The notes under the pieces: model-generated
Databases searched by the model: none
What the model was told of the DNA's origin: nothing
The model's input: only the letters and a program-made list of their open reading frames with translations
Assembly (NCBI GenBank): GCA_025450095.1
Contig: JANWID010000023.1
Span: 1-17,061 of the forward strand
Reading direction: 5' to 3'
Length of the DNA stretch: 17,061 bases
Origin: Bacteroidia bacterium
Lineage (GTDB): Bacteria; Bacteroidota; Bacteroidia; AKYH767-A; OLB10
Made by a program: the position numbers and the translations under genes
Shown: positions 7,792 to 13,872 of the stretch, piece after piece
Numbering within the stretch: the stretch's first letter is position 1
How the letters are laid out: every line of letters starts with the position of its first letter

Positions 7792-9636
7792 TTACTGAAA
7801 TAATACGATACCCGGCTTACCGATTTCAAAATCCCTGAATCCGAAGTCGGTACTTTTGAATGAATTCACTTTGATTACACCATCTCCAACACCTGGAATT
7901 ATCGGATAGAATGAAATAGATAGCTGGAAAGTTTCGATAACAAGATTTTCGTTTTTGATTAAAAAACCAAACCCAATCTGTGTATACACTTTGCTATGCC
8001 GGAACCCATTTTCAGCATCACCCAGCATTCCTGCCGAAAAATTCAAATAAGGACCAAATCGAAAACCAATAACATTCCATGGTGCGTAGGCCTGCGATTG
8101 CAGTGAAAATAATATACGATTTGTTCCTGACAATCCGGAACTGTTAAAACCATCTATCCCAAATCCATCTTTGATGGTTAATGAATCAGGAGCAATCCTG
8201 TTGATTCCAATGGTAATCTGGGGTTTTACAAATTGGCGGAACTTCCATTTTCCTATTTGAAGTAACCCGGTAAAATAACTTAATCCCGCAATAATTACAC
8301 CTTGCTGGGCAACCCCTGATCGTATGAATGTTCCATACTCGTAATTGGTACCAAAATATCCCCAGGAATGATAATTACCAAATGAAATTCTTGCCCCTAA
8401 ATACATATCACCTGAATTGTGCCGCTCCCGGTATCCTCCTGTCAGGCTGTAAACTTTTCCTACAGGTACATCTTCGGTTACCCCAAAACCAAAAATGTAT
8501 TTGTCCCGCACATATTTCCTGGTGGAAATTCCGATGCTGGCCATATAAAAGTGTTCATTGTTAAAAATATGCAATGTATCAACGGACTCAATTGGCTTAA
8601 GCTGATAGTCGATTTGGGAATACCGGAGCGTATAAATAAAATTAGTAGCACGTTTATATTCCGTATTCCCTTTAAATATTTGAATGGAATGTCCACCCCA
8701 GTAATCCTGTGTCACATATTTATATCCTGATTCAGTATTCAGTGTATCACTCACAATAATAGAATTATCAAACTGAGAATTCCTTAAACTGATTCCACCG
8801 GCCCATTGCGCAAAAGGTGAAAAAAATGGTCTGTCAACAGCAATGCCCATGTTAAAGTTTCCGTATTCATCAGATCCGTATTGAAATGTTGTGTTCACAT
8901 ATGAATTTCGAATATTTGGAACATAATATTTTGTTGCGAAAGCGTCCTTGCCTGTAGTATGATTCCAGTAGTATGCATTACTGAATTCATGCCCGAAACC
9001 AAGAATGTTTTTGTCATTTAGCTGGAGCTTCATTGACGACGCAGAAAATGCGCCTTTGGGGATCAGGCTCCATTGATCGAGTTCCCTTATAAAAATGTCC
9101 ACTGAATCCGGACTACCGGGTGATTTAATAACATAAAACATGACGTCACGAACATATTTCTGACTTCTCACCAATCGCTCCGATTCCTTGACAAGTAATG
9201 AATCGAAAACCTGGTTTTCCCGTATCAGTAAAAGATTGCGGATGGTAACCCGTTGCGACTTAACATGCAGTTTGTTTCCACTTCTTGATAGAAAATTCTG
9301 ATCCGACCGAATGGTATCTGAAACTATGTATCCAAATGGATCCAGCGTTTCAATTGCAATGTACCTGATAATTTTCCCTTCAAATGCACTGTATGGTTTT
9401 TGTTTCAGTTTTTTATATTGACGTTTTTTCTTAGGTTTCTCTCCTGACCCGGAAGTATCAGCCTTAAATACCAGCCGGTAAAGAAACTTTGTGAATTTAC
9501 TTTTGTCGGAAAATGTTTCAAGATCCTTGTAAATCAATGTTGAATCACCTCTTGTTTGCTGTTCCTGACATTTGGCTGGTTTTGGAAAAATAATCAGGCT
9601 GGCAAATATTGTTAAATATAAAATCCTGGGTAACAT
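7792..9636 (-). CDS. POTRA-containing outer-membrane beta-barrel protein (BamA/TamA-like)
   Basis: A 614-residue exported protein with a signal peptide (MLPRILYLTIFASLIIF ... AKC, cut near 23). A basic stretch (KKKRQYKKLKQK, about 69-80) follows. Then comes one POTRA-like module at about 86-185: KIIRYIAIETLDPFGY, the helix TIRNLLLIRENQVFDSLLVK, and RDVMFYVI ... DSVDIFIREL. The rest, about 190-614, alternates hydrophobic and aromatic residues with repeated turn motifs, as in a 16-strand Omp85-type barrel. No second POTRA was recognised, unlike the multi-POTRA BamA. Omp85 proteins insert proteins or move lipids at the outer membrane. Here the Mla-type genes upstream favour a lipid or envelope role, which is inference. 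A TTG at 9642 would overlap the preceding stop; the ATG at 9636, two bases after that stop, is preferred. Tight coupling to the hydrolase gene is likely. Confidence 0.75.
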   Translation of the reverse strand: MLPRILYLTIFASLIIFPKPAKCQEQQTRGDSTLIYKDLETFSDKSKFTKFLYRLVFKADTSGSGEKPKKKRQYKKLKQKPYSAFEGKIIRYIAIETLDPFGYIVSDTIRSDQNFLSRSGNKLHVKSQRVTIRNLLLIRENQVFDSLLVKESERLVRSQKYVRDVMFYVIKSPGSPDSVDIFIRELDQWSLIPKGAFSASSMKLQLNDKNILGFGHEFSNAYYWNHTTGKDAFATKYYVPNIRNSYVNTTFQYGSDEYGNFNMGIAVDRPFFSPFAQWAGGISLRNSQFDNSIIVSDTLNTESGYKYVTQDYWGGHSIQIFKGNTEYKRATNFIYTLRYSQIDYQLKPIESVDTLHIFNNEHFYMASIGISTRKYVRDKYIFGFGVTEDVPVGKVYSLTGGYRERHNSGDMYLGARISFGNYHSWGYFGTNYEYGTFIRSGVAQQGVIIAGLSYFTGLLQIGKWKFRQFVKPQITIGINRIAPDSLTIKDGFGIDGFNSSGLSGTNRILFSLQSQAYAPWNVIGFRFGPYLNFSAGMLGDAENGFRHSKVYTQIGFGFLIKNENLVIETFQLSISFYPIIPGVGDGVIKVNSFKSTDFGFRDFEIGKPGIVLFQ

Positions 9637-9638
9637 TT

Positions 9639-10466
9639 TCAACCTGATAATTCCTCGATGAATTGGAGAATAAGTTGATTAAATTCTTCGGGTTGTTCAA
9701 GATTTGAAAGATGTCCGGCCCGTTTTAATACATGCATTTTAGCATTTTCAATATTTTTGAAAATCAATTCCGATTGACCCAGAGGAGTTACGGTATCATA
9801 TTCACCACAGATTACCAGGGTTGGAATGGATATTTTATCCAAATGCGAACACATTTCCGGTCTGTTAGCCAGTGCTCCTAATGTTCCTGTAATGGAAACA
9901 GATGATGTGGCCAAAATAACTTTTCTTACTCTGTCAACTACATCCTGTTTATGATCGAGTGATTCCTTGCAAAACATCTTATTCAGAAACTCCTCGGCAA
10001 ATTCAGTTTTCTTACCGGCAATAATTTTAGTTAACATTTTATTCCTCGAATCCTTAATTTCAGGAGAATCAGCAATACATTGTGTGTCACATAATATTAA
10101 TGCTGCAAATCGATCAGGACAAAGCACTGCAGCGTTTATTAAGATATTACCTCCCATAGACAATCCACACACAATTGCTTTTTCAATTTCAAGGGCATCC
10201 ATAAAATTTATCAGATCATCGGCATACAAACCAATGCTGGGCATTTCGACCCCAGCCTCTGATTTACCATATCCCCTTATATCATATGCGATTGTTCTTT
10301 TTGATCTACTCAAAACCTGCATTTGAGGTAGCCACATTTGTTTATCAATTGGAAAACCATGGACAAAAATAATAGGAAGATCACCTATTCCTTTGTCATC
10401 ATACCGAATCAATGTATCGTTAATGTAAATCGGCAAATCACTTCCGGTTATATGCGTTGTTATCAT
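9639..10466 (-). CDS. Alpha/beta-fold hydrolase
   Basis: A 275-residue hydrolase with the full catalytic set of the alpha/beta fold: the oxyanion-hole motif HGFP (36-39), the nucleophile elbow GLSMG with Ser103 (101-105), the acid Asp224 in GEYD, and His252 in AGHLSN. Length and motif spacing match the general ester/lactone hydrolase group (the 3-oxoadipate enol-lactonase-like architecture), but the substrate cannot be told from these motifs. There is no signal peptide, so it is probably cytosolic. It lies 40 bases after the MCE gene, and its stop is two bases before the ATG of the barrel protein, so co-translation is likely. Given the neighbours, a lipid or acyl ester substrate is possible but unproven. 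Confidence 0.88.
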   Translation of the reverse strand: MITTHITGSDLPIYINDTLIRYDDKGIGDLPIIFVHGFPIDKQMWLPQMQVLSRSKRTIAYDIRGYGKSEAGVEMPSIGLYADDLINFMDALEIEKAIVCGLSMGGNILINAAVLCPDRFAALILCDTQCIADSPEIKDSRNKMLTKIIAGKKTEFAEEFLNKMFCKESLDHKQDVVDRVRKVILATSSVSITGTLGALANRPEMCSHLDKISIPTLVICGEYDTVTPLGQSELIFKNIENAKMHVLKRAGHLSNLEQPEEFNQLILQFIEELSG

Positions 10467-10506
10467 TGAGATTGTTTTATTTATATTAAATTAATACTGA
10501 TTTGTT

Positions 10507-11253
10507 CTATTTTTTTATTTCCTGCTTTTCCTGTTGCTCTTCTTCCTTCTTTTTCTTCGCATCAGCTTTTTTCTTTTCAGCTTCCTTCGCTTTTTTATTA
10601 TAATATCCCTTCAGCAAAAAATTGCTTTTTGCAGCTTCCATATTTTCATCCAATCCTTTTGTACTGCTTTCCAGGTTTTCCATTGTTTTCTTAAAATCAT
10701 CAGCCATGGTGGAGTCCCGAATCAATTTCCCTATTGTTCCTTTCCCGCTGTTAACATTCGTCATGATCTCAGCCAGCTGAAAAGTGATAATCTCAGCGTT
10801 GCCGGCAGTTATTTCCAGGCTCTGCATGATGGCATCTGTTTCAACCGGTTCTGATGACAGCAACAGCTCCCCGTCTTTCGCCATTTTAGAGTCAGTTCCG
10901 CCCTGTGTGATAACAACTAATCTGTCACCAATTAATCCTTCAGAGCCAATTCCCACTTCACTGTCAGTTTTGATAAACTGATTGACTTCTTTCCTGATTA
11001 ACATTGATATTTTTACAGTTGAATCATTTAGTATACTGATCTTATCAACCGTTCCTACATTGATTCCTGAAAATCTTACATTATTTCCAACCTGCAGTCC
11101 ACTTACATTTGAAAATGTAGAATTCAGAGTGAAAACCGGGTTAAACATGTTCTTTTGCCTTCCAATTATAAAAACAGCCAGCACAAAAAGTGCTATTCCT
11201 ACAGCAACAAACAGCCCCAGCCTGATTTTAAACTTTTGTGAATACGTATCCAT
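10507..11253 (-). CDS. mlaD: MlaD-type MCE-domain lipid transport protein
   Basis: A 248-residue substrate-binding subunit of an MCE/Mla ABC transporter, which moves phospholipid-type lipids between membranes through the periplasm. A single N-terminal membrane helix (about 11-30) anchors it in the inner membrane. The MCE domain spans about 41-118, with FSNVSGLQVGNNVRFSGINV and GSEGLIGDRLVVITQG as signatures. A helical region (about 140-210) follows, which in relatives helps form the hexameric tunnel. The last 30 residues are almost only Lys, Glu, Gln and Ala (KAKEAEKKKADAKKKKEEEQ), an unusually charged tail that may form a coiled coil. It lies 82 bases downstream of mlaF. The MCE assignment is secure; the exact cargo is not known. 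Confidence 0.93.
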   Translation of the reverse strand: MDTYSQKFKIRLGLFVAVGIALFVLAVFIIGRQKNMFNPVFTLNSTFSNVSGLQVGNNVRFSGINVGTVDKISILNDSTVKISMLIRKEVNQFIKTDSEVGIGSEGLIGDRLVVITQGGTDSKMAKDGELLLSSEPVETDAIMQSLEITAGNAEIITFQLAEIMTNVNSGKGTIGKLIRDSTMADDFKKTMENLESSTKGLDENMEAAKSNFLLKGYYNKKAKEAEKKKADAKKKKEEEQQEKQEIKK

Positions 11254-11335
11254 TGTTATTTTTTTAATCGGTTCAAATGTTATTACTATCTAACTTTAAT
11301 TTTTGATATTCAAAATTTGTATTTAAAGCACTTTT

Positions 11336-12121
11336 TTAATTGAAGAACGACTCAATCAGGGGATCGCCTGATTCTTCAAAATCTTTAAGTGATCCCTCTT
11401 TGTAAATCACTCCTTCATCCAGCATAATCATCCTGTTTGCAACGTGCCGGGCGCACTTTATATCGTGTGTGATAATCATGGAAGCTGTTTTATACTTTTT
11501 CTGCACATCAAGAATGAGCATACTTATCTCATCTGAAGTAACAGGATCAAGACCAGTTGTTGGTTCGTCATACAGGATAATCAATGGATCAACAATTATA
11601 GTACGGGCAAGGCTTATTCTTTTCCGCATTCCACCGGATAGTTCCGACGGCATTTTGTTTAATGCGTCAGCTAAGCCAACATTCTCAAGTACTTCTTCAA
11701 CCTTCGCCTTAATTTCATTTTCCTTAAGCTCTTTCCTGATCCGTCGTAAAGGAAACTCCAGGTTTTGTTTAACAGTCATGGAATCATACAATGCGCCTCC
11801 CTGGAAAAGAAATCCTATTTTCAATCTTAATTTATCCAATTCCTTTTTACTCAGATCCAGGACTTTTTTATCAAATACATCAATACTTCCACTATCCGTG
11901 CTTAACAACCGGACAATACACTTAATGAGGACCGATTTTCCTGTTCCCGATTTACCCAGTACTACCAGGTTTTCTTCCTTGAATACTTTCAGTGATACGG
12001 ATTTTAATACCTCCTTTTCTCCAAAAGCCTTCTTCAGGTTTTGAATATCAATTACAGGTGTGTTTGTCGCTGGCTTTTCCACATCGATTCCTTCAGATTT
12101 GTCCTTTGCACCACTATTCAT
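11336..12121 (-). CDS. mlaF: ABC transporter ATP-binding protein, MlaF type
   Basis: A 261-residue cytosolic ATPase of the Mla/MCE lipid importer-exporter group. All motifs of an active ABC ATPase are present: Walker A GKSGTGKS (56-63), Q-loop FLFQGGALYDSMTV (Gln107), signature LSGGM (161-165), Walker B with IILYDEP and catalytic Glu186, and switch His219 in ITHD. The Q-loop sequence FQGGALYDSMTV is typical of MlaF rather than of other ABC families. Its ATG overlaps the mlaE stop in an ATGA arrangement (12118-12121), a sign of translational coupling between ATPase and permease. About 25 residues precede the ABC core. Function follows from the family; direction of lipid flow is undetermined. 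Confidence 0.95.
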   Translation of the reverse strand: MNSGAKDKSEGIDVEKPATNTPVIDIQNLKKAFGEKEVLKSVSLKVFKEENLVVLGKSGTGKSVLIKCIVRLLSTDSGSIDVFDKKVLDLSKKELDKLRLKIGFLFQGGALYDSMTVKQNLEFPLRRIRKELKENEIKAKVEEVLENVGLADALNKMPSELSGGMRKRISLARTIIVDPLIILYDEPTTGLDPVTSDEISMLILDVQKKYKTASMIITHDIKCARHVANRMIMLDEGVIYKEGSLKDFEESGDPLIESFFN

Positions 12122-12960
12122 GACATTAACATATCAGTAATTTGAACTGCAATAACATCTACAACTATAACAAGTAATGAAGCCATCACAACGGCCGAAT
12201 TCGCTGCAACACCAACGCTTTCAGTGCCCCTGCCGGCATTATAACCTTTATAGCATCCGACAAGACCTATTACAGCACCGAAGAAAAATGTTTTTATTAC
12301 GGCCGGAATAAAATCCATAAACTCCACCACTTTAAAGGCCTGCGAGAAGAACAAAACAAATGCAACATCACCTTTAATATTTGCGCCGGCCCAACTTCCC
12401 AGTATTCCAAGTGCATCGGCATACAGCACCAAAATTGGGATCATGATAGTTGCTGCCAAAACTCTTGTTACAACTAAAAATCGTATGGGATTGATGGATG
12501 AAACTTCCATGGCATCAATTTGTTCTGTTACCTTCATGGATCCCAGTTCAGCTCCCATACCAGAACCTATTTTACCAGCGCAAATAAGGGCCGTTATAAC
12601 CGGACCCATTTCCCTGATAAGAGATATGGCAACCATCCCTGGCAACATCGTTACTGCTCCGAAATCGAGCAAAACCGGTCGTGATTGTATAGTGAGCACC
12701 AATCCCATAATAAATCCGGTAACCGATACAAGTGGTAATGACTTATACCCAATTTGGAAACACTGCCTTAAAAACTCCTTGAATTCAAAACTGCGTGAGA
12801 ATGTTTCTTTAAAAATGCTTACAATAAATAAAAATACATCTGCAATTTCAGTTAAGAAATTACTTGCTGCTTTTGTTTTTACTAATGTTTGTTCACTCAG
12901 CTTAACCGTTTGTGCAGTTGCATATCCCTTTGCTATATTTACAGGATGTATTTTTTTCAT
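12118..12960 (-). CDS. mlaE: MlaE-type ABC transporter permease
   Basis: A 280-residue permease of the MlaE family that sits in the inner membrane and couples MlaF to the MCE subunit. The conserved family core is clear: SLIREMGPVITALICAG and KIGSGMGAELGSMKV then TEQIDAMEV at about 113-153, and GCYKGYNAGRGTESVGVA near 235-252. Hydrophobic segments follow the family pattern (about 75-92, 105-125, 160-190, 200-235, 250-275), with an amphipathic interfacial helix before them. The start at 12960 gives the usual length. It is the first gene of mlaEFD. No separate MlaB (STAS) or MlaC gene is present next to it. No exact TAnnTTTG element was found upstream. Confidence 0.95.
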   Translation of the reverse strand: MKKIHPVNIAKGYATAQTVKLSEQTLVKTKAASNFLTEIADVFLFIVSIFKETFSRSFEFKEFLRQCFQIGYKSLPLVSVTGFIMGLVLTIQSRPVLLDFGAVTMLPGMVAISLIREMGPVITALICAGKIGSGMGAELGSMKVTEQIDAMEVSSINPIRFLVVTRVLAATIMIPILVLYADALGILGSWAGANIKGDVAFVLFFSQAFKVVEFMDFIPAVIKTFFFGAVIGLVGCYKGYNAGRGTESVGVAANSAVVMASLLVIVVDVIAVQITDMLMS

Positions 12961-13177
12961 ATTATATCACTTTTATGAGATAATAACTCATTCATTGAAA
13001 TCAGGTTTTTAAATCTCGTTACTGAAATATGGAAATTTCAGTTTACTCTTATTCCGGAACCGGTATATCAACGATATGAAAATATATAACCAGCCTGTTT
13101 TATTTGTAGGTTCACCAGGGTCACCAAAGAATTCCATTTAATGTAATGCCTGGCTATAATAAATAATATGAAAATCA
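12961..13177. other. Intergenic region upstream of mlaE
   Basis: This 217-base gap carries no supported gene. It holds a perfect inverted repeat at 13021-13042 and the left arm of an imperfect hairpin at 13129-13191. No exact minus-strand TAnnTTTG was found, so the mlaE promoter is unassigned. Confidence 0.5.
13021..13042. promoter_or_regulatory. Candidate operator: 8-bp inverted repeat upstream of mlaE
   Basis: ACTGAAAT (13021-13028) and ATTTCAGT (13035-13042) form a perfect dyad with a 6-base spacer, beginning 61 bases upstream of the mlaE start. The geometry suits binding by a dimeric regulator. AT-rich dyads of this size can arise by chance, so this is only a candidate. Confidence 0.25.
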
Positions 13178-13191
13178 TTAATGGAAAATTC
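13129..13191 (-). terminator. Imperfect hairpin at the end of the receiver-like gene
   Basis: The arms 13129-13143 and 13176-13191 can pair over about 14 bp (GAATT, CCATT, AATG with their complements), with bulges of one and two bases and a 32-base loop. The hairpin includes the TAA stop (13178-13180) of the receiver-like gene, so it could end that transcript before mlaE. The stem is AT-rich and no strong T-tract follows. Confidence 0.3.
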
Positions 13192-13648
13192 TCAATGCAA
13201 TAAATACACAAATTCCTATGGCAGCGAATGACAACATAAAAGCCGCCACATAGTAACTAACTCCAAATTGTTTTACCAGAACACGAACCGGAAAATCCAT
13301 GATGCGGTAAATTTCACCTGAATTTCTACCCCTGGTATTTTTAGTAGTCGCATTGTTAAATGAATCAATTGCAATTCCAATTTCCTCATTTGTGGAAAGC
13401 ATGATTACGGCTGTTGCAGGGTTAATTTTTTTTATCAATTTCAATATATCATTATCACCTCCATTGACATTATATTTGAGTACAACAATGTTAGTATTGT
13501 TATCAACTTTTTGCAAGACACTTGCTTCATTGAAAAATGTTGATATTGCCATACGGCTTCCGAATCTGTTTACCAGGTAACGCCTTAAACTTTTTAAGGC
13601 CTGGTGATCTTTATCTACTATGAATAAATTAATGTTTTTTGTGATCAT
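13178..13648 (-). CDS. Membrane-anchored receiver-like protein lacking the phospho-acceptor Asp
   Basis: A 156-residue protein. Residues about 5-95 resemble a response-regulator receiver domain: NLFIVDKDHQALKSLRRYL with the acidic pair Asp12/Asp14, then NIVVLKYNVNG, and INPATAVIMLSTNEE with Ser85 where CheY has Thr87. At the phospho-acceptor position, where canonical receivers have Asp, this protein has Lys58 (VVLKYN). The last part of the domain, with the conserved lysine, is not recognisable. Instead the chain ends in a membrane helix (about 131-153) and LRIFH. Bacteroidota do have single receivers with a C-terminal membrane tail, so this looks like a degenerate member that cannot be phosphorylated normally. 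No output domain is present. It lies between the AsmA-like gene and mlaE, with its own -7 element. Function unknown. Confidence 0.72.
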   Translation of the reverse strand: MITKNINLFIVDKDHQALKSLRRYLVNRFGSRMAISTFFNEASVLQKVDNNTNIVVLKYNVNGGDNDILKLIKKINPATAVIMLSTNEEIGIAIDSFNNATTKNTRGRNSGEIYRIMDFPVRVLVKQFGVSYYVAAFMLSFAAIGICVFIALRIFH

Positions 13649-13682
13649 GTTTATGTTTTCGGTTCTTATCTTAAATTTAATT

Positions 13683-13690
13683 CAAAATTA
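13683..13690 (-). promoter_or_regulatory. Bacteroidota -7 promoter element on the minus strand (TAATTTTG)
   Basis: Read on the minus strand the bases are TAATTTTG, an exact TAnnTTTG match ending 34 bases before the receiver-like gene start at 13648. No clear -33 TTG was found. It suggests that this gene is not simply read through from the AsmA-like gene. Confidence 0.45.
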
Positions 13691-13810
13691 TGCATATTGT
13701 GAGGCCTGACCATTACACATTTAAACTTAAAAGTTACATGATTCACACTTTTTACTAATCGATAATCCAATAAAAAACAAATCAAAGTCATGTTTTGCTT
13801 CTTTCAAATC

Positions 13811-13867
13811 AAGGGAACCTCTAAAAATCGCATAACGCAGTATAAGAAGATTTTTAGAGGTTCCCTT
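13811..13867. repeat. 19-bp perfect palindromic hairpin after the AsmA-like gene
   Basis: Arms 13811-13829 and 13849-13867 are exact reverse complements over 19 bases (AAGGGAACCTCTAAAAATC and its complement) around a 19-base loop. It starts 5 bases after the stop codon of the AsmA-like gene, so it may stop or protect that transcript. Neither side is followed by a T-tract, which is unlike a textbook intrinsic terminator. A small non-autonomous mobile-element remnant is an alternative. No target-site duplication is visible. Confidence 0.75.
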
Positions 13868-13872
13868 TGTAC

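Noticed and set aside
11469..12044. Plus-strand open frame of 191 codons
   Set aside because: It lies wholly opposite mlaF, whose motifs are complete, and its translation shows no domain, so it is an antisense shadow.
12443..13012. Plus-strand open frame of 189 codons
   Set aside because: It is opposite mlaE for nearly its whole length and has no recognisable features.
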